Source: Croceicoccus marinus
GTDB lineage: Bacteria > Pseudomonadota > Alphaproteobacteria > Sphingomonadales > Sphingomonadaceae
Direction: 5' to 3'
DNA: 64,000 bases
Assembly (NCBI RefSeq): GCF_001661675.2
Contig: NZ_CP019602.1
Span: forward strand, 310,001-374,000
Shown: piece after piece, positions 1-8,442 of the stretch
Layout of the letters: each line of letters begins with the position of its first letter
Position numbering within the stretch: the first letter of the stretch is position 1
Position numbers and translations under genes: made by a program
The notes under the pieces: generated by a model
What the model saw: only the letters and a program-made list of their open reading frames with translations
What the model was told of the DNA's origin: nothing
Databases searched by the model: none

Positions 1-210
1 AGCTTTCGCCATATCCTCATTGACCTTCATTTCAGCCATGAAGGCTTTCTGGATCGCTGGTGCCACTTCCGAGAAGAAAGCGAAGACGCTGGCGTCACAC
101 GTTTCCACACTCGATGGGTCAGCGATGAGCGCAGCGAGTTGATGAGCGGAATGGTTCGCCCCATAGGGGGCGTTCACCGTTGCCAGAACCTGTGCAGTTA
201 GGTTGCTCAT
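1..210 (-). CDS. Hypothetical protein, C-terminus outside window
   Basis: An ATG at 208-210 on the minus strand opens a frame that stays open for 70 codons to the window edge, so only the N-terminal part is visible. It begins MSNLTAQVLATVNAPYG and includes an amphipathic stretch (FSEVAPAIQKAFMAEMK). There is no signal peptide or membrane segment in the visible part, and only a weak CAGG ribosome-binding signal. I do not recognise the family. Base composition is lower in GC than the chromosome further right, which fits the mobile-element character of the first 5 kb. Confidence 0.5.
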   Translation of the reverse strand, partial: MSNLTAQVLATVNAPYGANHSAHQLAALIADPSSVETCDASVFAFFSEVAPAIQKAFMAEMKVNEDMAKA

Positions 211-307
211 CTTAAACCTGCGGAATCGATCTCAGGGTGAGAATATACGCTTCATGCGTTAGCAAAACAAGAATGTTCGAACATAGGAAGAACGCAGAGG
301 GCCAATC

Positions 308-353
308 CGCGATTTATCCCGCATTTTTCAAAAATCGCGTTTTGCGGGATAAA
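308..353. repeat. Two interlocked inverted repeats
   Basis: Two perfect inverted repeats overlap in the gap between the first two genes. CGCGATTT (308-315) pairs with AAATCGCG (332-339). TTTATCCCGC (313-322) pairs with GCGGGATAAA (344-353). The left arm of the second repeat lies inside the loop of the first, so a transcript could fold as an H-type pseudoknot or switch between two hairpins. As DNA it could be a binding or recombination site. Nothing decides between these, and the 211-411 gap holds no gene I can support. Confidence 0.5.
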
Positions 354-411
354 AGCCCCTCGATTGCAGACGCGCTCGGACATCGCTGCGATCCCTTAGA
401 GCTCACTCCAG

Positions 412-1146
412 TCATCCATTCAAATTGCGTGAGTGACGGCACCTCGGAAAATTCGAGCATCCAAGGAAAGTCCCGAAACGTCCGCTCTTCTCAACCAACT
501 GACCATCGCAGCCTTCCATCGGACACGAGATTGCTGCCTCAGGGGCGTCGAAGAGAGGCGTTTGGGGAGCAGGCTTCGGTTTCGCCCGACGAGTCCGGTA
601 GCGCTGCTTTTTGAATTCCCACGGATGAACGTTGTCGTCATTTGCCCAGATGCCGCGTCGATTTCGCTGAGCATCGTCAAGCGCCTCGAAGTAGCTTTCA
701 TCGGGTCCATAGCGATCGAGTACCCATGCCCATCCATTGAGGATCATTTCCAATTCGATGTTGCGGTGAGATGGTGCAGTCAGTCCACGAATGAACTGTC
801 CGAGCTGGGAAGCCGCACTGCTGGCACCATTGCTCTGATCCATCTGCAAGTAAGGCACGGCTACGATCCGCTTGTGGCGATCGACAATGCCGCCAGTGTC
901 CATCTTTATCAGAATGGCCAGATCGACATGCCTTCCGCCAATGAGCGATTGAAGGAAATCACGCGCTTCGATGCCGCCAGGCTGCTCCATCTCCGGCGCG
1001 TCGATGAACCCCAGCCTGATGGTCACTTCAAGGCTTGCTCCCCGTCGTGGGTTGTCGATACGGGTCAGGAAGCCATCGCCGTCAAAGACCTTTAGGACAG
1101 GCACCCGAATGGTTTCGGAACCGGGATCTTCGGGTGCGATAAGCAA
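412..1146 (-). CDS. Staphylococcal-nuclease-like protein with C-terminal topoisomerase zinc finger
   Basis: 244 residues. The N-terminal two thirds looks like the thermonuclease (SNase, OB-fold) family. It has the Ca-binding start VFDGDG, the RLGFIDAPE block that carries catalytic Arg and Asp/Glu positions, and the late segment LNGWAWVLDRYG followed by AQRNRRGIW, typical of bacterial SNase proteins. The C-terminus is a separate C4 zinc finger of topoisomerase I type (Cys 208, 213, 230 and 236, with FLGCSNFPRC). The start is a TTG with a strong GAGGAGG eight bases upstream. No signal peptide is seen, so it is probably cytoplasmic, unlike many secreted SNases. It sits in the mobile flank, and a role in plasmid or island DNA processing is only an inference. 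Confidence 0.75.
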   Translation of the reverse strand: MLIAPEDPGSETIRVPVLKVFDGDGFLTRIDNPRRGASLEVTIRLGFIDAPEMEQPGGIEARDFLQSLIGGRHVDLAILIKMDTGGIVDRHKRIVAVPYLQMDQSNGASSAASQLGQFIRGLTAPSHRNIELEMILNGWAWVLDRYGPDESYFEALDDAQRNRRGIWANDDNVHPWEFKKQRYRTRRAKPKPAPQTPLFDAPEAAISCPMEGCDGQLVEKSGRFGTFLGCSNFPRCRHSRNLNG

Positions 1147-1442
1147 ATGCCAATCCTCCTCAACGTCGCGAACAGCATTGTAGCGAAAATGTATATCGTT
1201 TCACTTAGCATCCGATTTTCGGAGCTGGTCGCCACCGCGTCAAATGCATCGCATTGGAGCTGGTCGGCCATGCAAATTTGCTGGAAATCAGACGCGTTTT
1301 GCGTTAATAGGCGCCTATTGAAATCATTGAGTTTTTCCGAGGGTGGGACCCAAATCCTCTGGTAAAAATACATTCTGGGGGCACCAACGGGGGCCTCACT
1401 TAAGTAACCAAGGTCAAGATTCTCGCAGTTTTGCGACATTCT
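1147..1442. other. Gap without a supported gene
   Basis: About 300 bases upstream of the nuclease gene. A minus-strand frame crosses it (1092-1631), but its product has no recognisable domain and it runs through a tRNA-like sequence and IS66 debris, so I do not call it. The stretch must hold the nuclease promoter. A GGCACCA ending at 1385-1386 echoes the tRNA-like end at 1472 but has no T-arm in front of it. Confidence 0.4.
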
Positions 1443-1472
1443 GAGAGCGGTTCGAGTCCTCTTCTGGCACCA
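1443..1472 (+). repeat. tRNA-Leu-like 3' end, possible attachment-site remnant
   Basis: The sequence reads GGTTCGAGTCC, then CTTCTGGCACCA, that is a T-arm followed by an acceptor end and CCA. The intact tRNA-Leu at 62722-62806 has the same GGTTCGAGTCC and GCACCA. Here the T-stem contains a mismatch and the segment is one base short, and no 5' half lies upstream, so it is not a functional tRNA. Integrases often use tRNA 3' ends as attachment sites and leave such a copy at the far end of an island. An island edge at about 1472 is therefore plausible but not proven. Confidence 0.45.
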
Positions 1473-1493
1473 TTTTTCTTTCCGGCTGAATCC

Positions 1494-2135
1494 GCAAATG
1501 TCCGGAAAGGCATCCAAATTCACAGCGACGACACGCCCGTACCGATGCTGGTGCCAGGCAAGGGCAAAACCGCGCAAGGTCGGCTTTGGGCCTATGTCGT
1601 CGATGACCGGGCCAGCGGAGCAAACGGCCACGATTGGTGTGGTACTAGTTCACGCAGACACGCAGCGGCACCCATCCGCAAACCGGACTGAAGACATTCA
1701 CCGGTCTCCTTCAAGCAGATGGGTACGCCGGATATGCCAAGCTCTATGGTGGCAGTCGCATTCAGGAAGTGGCTTGCTGGGCGCATTTCGGCGCAAGATA
1801 TTCGAGAACCATCAGACCAGTCCGACACCGCTGACCAACGATCTGATCGAGCGGATCGGAGCACTCTATCGGATCGAAGACGAAGTTCGCGGCCAGCCCC
1901 CCGATATCCGCCGGCAATGGCGGCAGGAGAAAGCCAGGCCATTGGTCGACGATTTACGCTCGGCGATCGACGATGCGTTGCGCCGCCTGTCGCCCAAGGC
2001 GGCAATGGCCAAGGCGCTGACCTATGGCCGCAAGCGCTGGATTGCCCTCACGCGCTTCGTCGATGATGGACGAGCCGAGATCGACAACAATATCGCCGAA
2101 CGCGCGATGCGCAGCGCTCCGAAGCGTGTTTCATT
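1494..2135 (+). pseudogene. IS66-family transposase (TnpC) remnant, left part
   Basis: Pieces of an IS66 transposase appear in order but in three reading frames. First comes QIHSDDTPVPMLVPGKGKT followed by GRLWAYVVDD (to about 1615). Then LLQADGYAGYAKLYGG and the CWAHF block appear in another frame (about 1705-1790). Last comes a run from LTNDLIERIGALYRIEDE through FVDDGRAEIDNNIAERAM (about 1810-2115). The N-terminal third and the left end are missing. At least two frameshifts make it non-functional. It stops resembling IS66 just after ERAMRS, where the recombinase cassette begins. The rest of the family's C-terminus reappears at 4691. Confidence 0.85.
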
Positions 2136-2148
2136 ATGCACTCCGTAT

Positions 2149-4221
2149 TCAAGTATCTGTAAACATTGGAAGCATGTCCGCGTCAACAACGCGACACGGG
2201 CGACCCTTTCGGGCCATCGCAGATTTTACCGCTTCCGACATCAAATCGGCGGAGCGGATTTGATGCGGTGCGCGCGGTACGACCTGCACTGCCGGAAGCA
2301 CGCCGGTTTTGATGAGAAGTCTTATCGTATGGCTTGAGGTGCCAAGCGCTTTGGCCGCCTCAGTCATGGTGAGCCATTCGCCGTCTTTCACCGCAGACCG
2401 ATAGGCATCGATCCCTCGCACGCGCCGAACAGAGTAGACCCGGTGCGCCGTCCAGGTTTTGCCTTGGCCGGTGGGCAAGCCCATCCGATTCAGCGTCGCG
2501 GCGATATGCTCGTCGGACCAACGGCCCGCCATGCTGCGCATCACCTCCAGCGCATCCTCCGCTGTTGCACAACCGTGCTCGCCGGCTTTCGGCTTGCGAA
2601 CCCGCAGTTCCGAGTGCTGGCCGCCCCGCCAATGGATCGTGAGCACGACGTCACGCACGGCATCATCGACATCGACGACGATGTCGGCGATCATTGTACG
2701 TAGCATTTGCTGGCGAGCGCGCATCGTCACATCCGGAGCGTTCCAGGCCGCCGACAGGTTTTCCGCCAGATTGGCGAAGGCATTTGGATCGGCCTCGATG
2801 GTCGAGGGCCCTTCCGCAGGCTGGCGAGCCTTCAAGTCCCGCACGCGACGGAGCGCGATTTCCCAGTTTTTCTCCAGCTGCGCCGCTATCAGGCGATTAT
2901 CGGGATCACAAGCTGCGTAGCGGCGCTCGGCTAGGCTGGCCTCGTAGCGCGCCTGCTGGAGTTCCAGGTCGAGGATCTGGCGCTGCTCTTCTTGTCGTTC
3001 CCGGTTCATCCGCTCCGCCTCGAACGCGGCTTCGATCGCCAAGGGTTCTACCGCGCGCAGCAGTTCGCGCGCAACTGCTGCATCCACTCGTAGACCGCCA
3101 AAGGTCATGCATCGAGGTAAGCCCATCATCAGGTTCGGCTTGTCACAGCGGTAGACTGGCCGACTTTGCGGGTTACCGGTGTAAGCAACGCTCAGTCGCC
3201 GCCCGCACCGTCCGCACGTCATGATCCCTGACAGCAGTGCCTTGCCGCCTCGGCCTGACTTTACGCCGCCAGCGCGGCCATAGTTGTTGAGGGCCAGCTG
3301 CTTCTGGTTGCGCTCGTATTCTTCCCAGCTGACGTAGCCCTCGTGGTGCTCCTTGATGAACACCTCCCAGGTTCCGACCGGCTTGCCATGCCCGTAGCTT
3401 CGCCGCGCTCGCCCATCGACAATGGTAGTCCGCTTTTCGCTTTTCCCGTAGACGTAAACACCTGCATAGAAGGGGTTTTTGAGGACGGCGATGACGTTGC
3501 GATAGCGGATAGGTAACCATGTGAAGCTGGTCATGCGGCCTTCGTCCGAAGGCCGCGGGAAGTGGATTCCATCGGCCTTCATAGACAACAGCACCTGACG
3601 CGCACTGCCCAGCTCTCGGAAGCGCGCAAAGATGAGCCGGATTACCTCCTGAAGGCGTAAGTCGGGATCGAGTCCCAGGCCCGCTTCGCGGTGCCAGATG
3701 TAGCCGAACGGGACAGACAACCGCAATTCGCCGCGGCGCGCCTTCGACCTCGCGGCATCGAGCATTCGCGTCCTGAGAACGCCGAGCTCGAACTCGCTGA
3801 TGCTGCCCTTCATTCCCAGGAGTAGGCGGTCGTTGGGCTGGCAAGGATTGTACACGCCATCATGATCGATGACACGGGCTTCAACGAGCCCGCACAGTTC
3901 CAGCAGATGGTGCCAGTCGCGACCATTTCGCGCGAGCCTTGACGCATCGAGGCACAGCACGGCACCCACCTTGCCCGCGCACAATGATGCGACCAGGCGA
4001 TCAAAGCCGGGCCGCGCAACGGTTCCGCTCGCGGATCGTCCGAGATCATCGTCGATGACTTCGATATCGGTGAAACCGTGCTGACGTGCGCTGTCGACGA
4101 GGTCGTATTGCCGCCGCTGGCTTTCCAGGTTGGTCATGACCTGGGATTGTGTCGATTGTCGCACGTAGACGACGGCCTTGCGCTTCAGCAGTTGCGCCGG
4201 GATTAAATCAGTGCCGGTCAT
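2149..4221 (-). CDS. Large serine recombinase (resolvase/invertase family)
   Basis: 690 residues. The N-terminal resolvase domain (about 15-155) carries the nucleophile motif YVRQS (Ser 23), the RLARN helix and ISEFELGVLRTR. A recombinase domain follows (about 180-310, PFGYIWHREAGLGLDPD). Next is a zinc ribbon (MTCGRCGRRL, then RCDKP and PRCMTFGG), then a charged coiled-coil region (about 395-470, rich in Glu, Arg and Gln). The C-terminus holds a helix-turn-helix-like segment (WLTMTEAAKALGTSSHTIRLLIKTG). This matches large serine recombinases that integrate or excise cassettes. The ATG lies eight bases after GAGGAG and overlaps the preceding small gene by 14 bases, so translation is probably coupled. 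No resolvase target site was identified. The gene appears intact between two pieces of IS66. Confidence 0.9.
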   Translation of the reverse strand: MTGTDLIPAQLLKRKAVVYVRQSTQSQVMTNLESQRRQYDLVDSARQHGFTDIEVIDDDLGRSASGTVARPGFDRLVASLCAGKVGAVLCLDASRLARNGRDWHHLLELCGLVEARVIDHDGVYNPCQPNDRLLLGMKGSISEFELGVLRTRMLDAARSKARRGELRLSVPFGYIWHREAGLGLDPDLRLQEVIRLIFARFRELGSARQVLLSMKADGIHFPRPSDEGRMTSFTWLPIRYRNVIAVLKNPFYAGVYVYGKSEKRTTIVDGRARRSYGHGKPVGTWEVFIKEHHEGYVSWEEYERNQKQLALNNYGRAGGVKSGRGGKALLSGIMTCGRCGRRLSVAYTGNPQSRPVYRCDKPNLMMGLPRCMTFGGLRVDAAVARELLRAVEPLAIEAAFEAERMNRERQEEQRQILDLELQQARYEASLAERRYAACDPDNRLIAAQLEKNWEIALRRVRDLKARQPAEGPSTIEADPNAFANLAENLSAAWNAPDVTMRARQQMLRTMIADIVVDVDDAVRDVVLTIHWRGGQHSELRVRKPKAGEHGCATAEDALEVMRSMAGRWSDEHIAATLNRMGLPTGQGKTWTAHRVYSVRRVRGIDAYRSAVKDGEWLTMTEAAKALGTSSHTIRLLIKTGVLPAVQVVPRAPHQIRSADLMSEAVKSAMARKGRPCRVVDADMLPMFTDT

Positions 4222-4387
4222 CGCCGAGCTCCTCGACGACGAGGCCAGCGGCTTGCATCAGGATTTGAGCAAGCGTGATTACGGCCTTCGTCCGTTCCGC
4301 CTCGCTCATCCCGTCCACCCTCCGGGGCTCGAAGATCAGGCTCATCTGTCTGCCCGAGGCCGGTGCGGGCGTGTCGTGCTTGTTCAT
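4208..4387 (-). CDS. Small conserved protein preceding the serine recombinase
   Basis: 59 residues, starting MNKHDTPAPASGRQMSLIFE and containing MSEAERTKAVITLAQILMQAAGLVVEE. I chose this ATG (4385-4387) over one nine codons upstream because GGAGGAAG lies at the right distance before it. The gene overlaps the recombinase start by 14 bases. From memory, short proteins with the same MSEAERTKAV...LAQILMQAAG core regularly sit just before this recombinase type. The function is unknown. A helical accessory factor of recombination, or a translational coupler, are guesses only. Confidence 0.7.
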   Translation of the reverse strand: MNKHDTPAPASGRQMSLIFEPRRVDGMSEAERTKAVITLAQILMQAAGLVVEELGDDRH

Positions 4388-4690
4388 CGACTTCCTCCAA
4401 TGCGACTCCATCATCGCGTTGGGAGTTTGGTGAAGCAGCGACCGCGGTGACCAGCCTCTTCAAATCGGAAAGCGCTGCAACATCAACTTGGGGCGGGCCG
4501 ATTCTCATCTTGGAGCAGGCGACCGGATCAACCATCCAACCAGGCATCGAAACGACGATGCCAGATGGGCCTTCGACCTTGAGAAAGCGCCCCGTCGCTC
4601 GCTCCTCTACCCGCCGTACGCTGACTTTCCGCCCGAAATAGGGATGCCAAGGATAGTGAACTTCCCGCTCTTCGCCGACATGGGCAGAAT
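4218..4690 (-). pseudogene. DUF5372-like protein, 5' end lost
   Basis: A frame open from about 4705 down to 4218 encodes EVHYPWHPYFGRKVSV, then GRFLKVEGPSGIVVSMPGW, then MVDPVACSKMRIGPPQVDVAAL. I recall this pattern from small proteins (DUF5372-type) that precede the short gene and large serine recombinase in such cassettes. No ATG, GTG or TTG exists in frame before Met at 4547, and a TAG lies just upstream. The natural start therefore appears to have been removed at the junction with IS66 sequence at 4691. A shortened product from 4547 (109 residues) could still be made. Its tail overlaps the whole small gene in another frame. Confidence 0.5.
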
Positions 4691-4931
4691 GAACGGGCGA
4701 TGGCTATAGGCCGCCAGAACTGGCTGTTCGCTGGCTCCGAGGCGGGGGGGGGGGCGCCGCTGCTATCTATCCCTCATCGAAACCGCGAAACTCAACGGCA
4801 TCGAGCCGCAGGCCTATATCGCCGACGTCATCGCAAAAATTGCAGACGGATGGCCGGCATCGCGCTGGGACGAGCTCATGCCATGGAACTGGACAGCTCC
4901 CCTGCGACCGCTGATCGCCGAAGCCGCATAA
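4691..4931 (+). pseudogene. IS66-family transposase remnant, C-terminal part
   Basis: From 4691 the plus strand reads ERAMAIGRQNWLFAGSEA, the near-C-terminal block of IS66 TnpC. It then shifts frame within a run of nine or ten G (4744-4753). It continues as RRCYLSLIETAKLNGIEPQAYIADVIAKI and ends SRWDELMPWNWTAPLRPLIAEAA with TAA at 4929-4931, the typical IS66 C-terminus. It may be the other half of the remnant ending at about 2115, but both parts include an ERAM segment with different codons. Two separate IS66 copies cannot be excluded. Confidence 0.85.
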
Positions 4932-4936
4932 TCGGC

Positions 4937-4956
4937 GGCTTCCAAGCCACGCTTAC
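4937..4956. repeat. Candidate right terminal repeat of IS66
   Basis: The sequence GGCTTCCAAGCCACGCTTAC lies six bases after the transposase stop. Read outward-in from its end it starts GTAAGCGTGGC, and IS66-family ends typically start with GTAAGCG. The matching left end is absent because the left part of the element is deleted, so this cannot be confirmed from the window. Confidence 0.45.
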
Positions 4957-5331
4957 GCTGATCGGACGCACTGAGATTTGGCGATCGGTGAGGACTGACA
5001 GCTTGTGGGCTGCAGCTGTCGGCTCTTTCAGCCTACAGCCTGGTGACAGTACTTGAGCGTGATTTCAGCCAGAGCCGCGGAAAACCGTAGAGCCCAAAAC
5101 CGGCCATCCTGGATCAGTTCTGAGTTCGGCGAAGCCTGGGCGCTTGCCGATCGTCTGCTGCTGTTCGGGGGCTTCACTAGCGGGCATGTCGCCTCACCGT
5201 CCGGCTGAAAACACTCCGAATCCGCAAACCGGTGAGCTTACTCTGCTTCTATTCCCAAGCTGCGTCATGGGCCCATGTCCCGGCAATAGGCCGCTGGTCT
5301 TATCTTATCATGGTGCCCGATACGTCGGTGC
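4957..5331. other. Gap without a supported gene
   Basis: 375 bases between the IS66 end and the stop of the GGDEF-EAL gene. Frames on both strands are short and none resembles a family I know. There is a short dyad, CAGCTTGTGGGCTGCAGCTG (about 5001-5020), but no T-tract. It is probably decayed sequence plus the 3' flank of the downstream gene. Confidence 0.35.
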
Positions 5332-7346
5332 TCACAACGCGCCAATCGAGCGCATTGCAATCGGCGGACGTGTTGCTGCCATATCTCTACGCAGCATCCA
5401 GGCCGGCACCTGCTTTATCGTCATGGGCGAGGCATAGTGGAAACCCTGCGCGAACTGGCATCCGAGGTCGGCCAGGATGCTTCCCTGCCGTTCGGTTTCG
5501 ATCCCTTCGATGATGCATTCCAGATCAAGCGCCCGGCACATTTCGAGAATGGCTTGCAGGATCCTCGTGCCGCCCGCCTCGTCAAGATCCTGGACGAATG
5601 ACCGGTCGATCTTGATCTTGTCGATCGGCAGGCGGTTCAGATAGCCAAGACTGGAAAAGCCAGTGCCGAAATCGTCGAGCGCGATGGAAATTCCGTGCTG
5701 ACGCAAGCGGTGGATGTTGCGCGTCGCCGTGGCGAAATCGCGCATCAGCGCGGTTTCCGTTATCTCGAATACAAAGCGTCCTGGGGCCAGGCCGGAATTG
5801 TCTATCGCTGCAACAAGCGCATCGACGGTTGCCGACGTGACGATATCGTGCGCGGAAAGGTTGAAGGATATCGTCTGGTGCTGAGGAAGCAGTTTGACGT
5901 CCTGCAGCAGCTTGTCGAACAGCGACAGGGTAATCGTGCCCATGGTGTTCAGCCGCTCGGCCGCCTCGATGAATTCGCCGGGCACGATCTTGCCGAGTTT
6001 TGCGCTTTCCCATCGGCCCAGCGCTTCCCAACCGCAGACCGCGCCGGATGACAGCGAGATGATGGCTGGAAATGGATCGACAGCTCGCTGTCGAGATCGG
6101 CAATCTGGAGCTGCGTCTCCATCTCAGTCTTGGTGAGCAGTTGCTTCGCCAGTTCGTAGCTGAACAGGCAGGTGCCGCCCCGCCCGTTCGACTTGACGTT
6201 GTAGAGCGCGTAGTCGGCATGGTGGAACAGGTCGGCAGCGCTGGTTCCGCCATGGGGAAAGGTCGTGAAGCCTATCGAACAGCCGATCGCGAACGCGTTG
6301 TCGCCGATGGCGAAGGGGCGGGCCAGCGCCTTCGAAATGGTCTCGCCGAGCGCGCTCGCCTGCGCTTCGCAGCCTGGCGCGATGATGCCGAATTCGTCGC
6401 CGCCAAGTCGCGCGACAACATGGCTTTCATGGTCCAGCGAACGCAGCCTCTCGCCCACCTCCACCAGCAGCTGGTCCCCCACCGCGTGTCCGTAGATGTC
6501 GTTGACCGGCTTGAAGCGATCGAGGTCGACGATGCCGACGAAGAACGACGCCCCCGCATCGCGGCTTTCGGCTATCGCGGCTTCCATCTGTTCGAGGAAG
6601 ACGCGCCGGTTCGGCATTCCGGTCAGCGCATCGGTCATCGCAAGGGCGCGGTTCTCGGCCGTCAGTCTGGCCGTCTCCTGCTGCTGCAACGCCAGTTGGG
6701 TTTGCGACGTGACGAGCTCGACGAAACCTTCGAACACGTTTTGCGAGACCCGGATCATCAGTGTCGTCACGATCGCGGCGTTGAAGGCGATCAGCACGAA
6801 GGCAGCATTTCCTTGCGACAAGTGGAACAGCACGTAGGGCAACATGATCAGCAGGTGCACGAGCCGTGCGGCCTGCGGCAGGTGGATCAGGCAGAAGATG
6901 CAGCCGATCGCGGTCAATACGACGCAGACCGCGATCGCCGCCTGTTCGAACGGTCCGCCGAACTGATCCAGAAAGAACGCATAGCTTAGATAGGCGATGG
7001 CGATCGGTATCACCGCAAGCGTCGTGCGTTTCAGCGTTTTGCGTGCGTCTTCGACCGTGATGGCGTCCGCCGCCGGCATCAGGCGCAGCCAGTGGATCAT
7101 CCGTGCCGTGCTGATCACGATGAACACACCGCTGGCGACGGTCAGAACCGCGTCGGGGGCGTGATTGCGATAGAGCAGGACGATGGCACATGCGGTAATG
7201 ATGAGCACCGCGTATAGAAGCGGTATCTGCCGCTTCAGCGCGGCATATTGCGCGATAATGACCGCCGGATCGTCCGAATAAGGGGGCCAGCGCCAGAATC
7301 CGAGGAATTGAGCGTAGATGGTTCGTGCGCTGTGCTCTTTCCCCAT
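5332..7346 (-). pseudogene. Membrane GGDEF-EAL protein split by a single-base frameshift
   Basis: The first frame (7346 to 5949) encodes five or six N-terminal membrane helices (about residues 35-210) and a GGDEF diguanylate cyclase domain with an intact RLGGDEFGI. No RxxD inhibitory site precedes it. After LSIHFQP the frame breaks near 6063. One base further, the other frame continues with SLSSGAVCGWEALGRWES and the rest of a full EAL domain: FNLSAHD, FEITETALM, DDFGTGFSSLGYL, KIDRSFV and EGIET. It stops at 5332. All EAL catalytic residues are kept. A one-base loss, real or a sequencing error, explains the split. If real, a membrane diguanylate cyclase could still be made and the phosphodiesterase part would be lost or separately translated from a GTG at 5985. 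Confidence 0.85.
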
Positions 7347-8398
7347 GGCGCGCGCTCCGATTTCTGGTGCCTCAACTGCGCGGCATAGTCCGCGTCAGCC
7401 ACCCTACCGTTGCGATCTTTAAGGAGTCGTAAGGCTGCGTCTAAGCCGGTTTACGTGTATCCGGAAAGGCGCAGGTCCGACGGGTTGCCAGTTTCGGGGC
7501 ACCGACAGGTTTATGTGCTGTTCGATGATTCGCTAAGGAAATGTCCAGGCCATTCGCTGACTATCCGGTCCTGGCGCAGCGGCGGCCGAAGCGGACGTTC
7601 GGCTTTCGAGTTCATATCTGGCATTCCGACAAAGCGGCAGATCCGATATGACCTGGCCTGTATCCTTGATGGGCTTCCTGAATGTTGACGAAGGTGCCGC
7701 ACAAGCCGCGGCACCAAGATCTGACGCGTTCCAGGATGCTATAAGGCAAGCCTTTTGCCGCGCCGGTTTCGGTAGGGTTCGCCAGCCCGCACTGAAACGA
7801 ATGAGCGCCCTCAAGATTCCTAATCACTAACGCATCCGGATTACCGGCAATCGCGGCTAGGCGCGGCCGGAAGGTTCGGCGCGCTTCGAACAGCTGTCCG
7901 AGCTTCAGAAGCAGCGGGCCCGGCTTTGTCTTCTGGGATGACACCCGATTTGATGCGCCTTTCCCATGAATGGTGCGATGCGGTCGCGCCGCTGGTCTTT
8001 GTTCGCCACATCACGGATGATAGCGACCAACTGCGCTACAAGCGCGAATTTCCGAGACTCTAGATCTAAGCGATTCGCGGCACTTGATAATTGCGACAAC
8101 AGCACCGCATCCCTTGGCAGAGCTTGGCCCGCCAGCGTCACAGTTCCACGAATATCCGGATCGAATAGCTCTGGAGCGGGCGCGACAACCCCGCCCTGAT
8201 TTTCACCGATCAGCGGAATTCGTGTCGGATCGATCCCGCCGCACGCAAGGAGCATTGCGGGACCAGCGAACGGGTCCGCTCGATCCAATGAAAGTGATCC
8301 GGGCTATCCATCTCGAGCGGCCCTGGTGTTCGATTATATCAGGACGCGAGCCGTTACTGGGCACCATTTCTCAAGAACCAGCGCTTTGTCGCATGGCG
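7347..8398. other. Gene-poor region, possible decayed coding sequence
   Basis: About 1.05 kb without a gene I can name. Two minus-strand frames are open (8288-7905 and 7944-7612) and overlap by 40 bases. The first has a helical, coding-like stretch (LSSAANRLDLESRKFALVAQL). They might be one gene broken by a frameshift, but I recognise neither and see no good ribosome-binding site. The stretch just before 7347 must contain the promoter of the GGDEF-EAL gene. GC content is lower than in the hemicellulose locus that follows. Confidence 0.35.
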
Positions 8399-8426
8399 GC
8401 ATCGCCCGCTTTCAAGCGGGCGATGC
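8399..8426 (-). terminator. Hairpin after the GH9 gene
   Basis: GCATCGCCCGCTT (8399-8411) and AAGCGGGCGATGC (8414-8426) form a perfect 13-pair stem with a two-base loop, 16 bases after the GH9 stop. There is no U-tract in the minus direction, so it may stabilise the 3' end rather than act as a full intrinsic terminator. Confidence 0.5.
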
Positions 8427-8442
8427 GTTGCCTTTCGCGGGG

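Noticed and set aside
1371..1386. Second GGCACCA tRNA-like end before 1443
   Set aside because: No T-arm or stem precedes it; too short to support an attachment site.
1092..1631. Minus-strand frame of 179 codons
   Set aside because: Crosses the tRNA-like end and IS66 debris, has no recognisable domain and overlaps the nuclease start.
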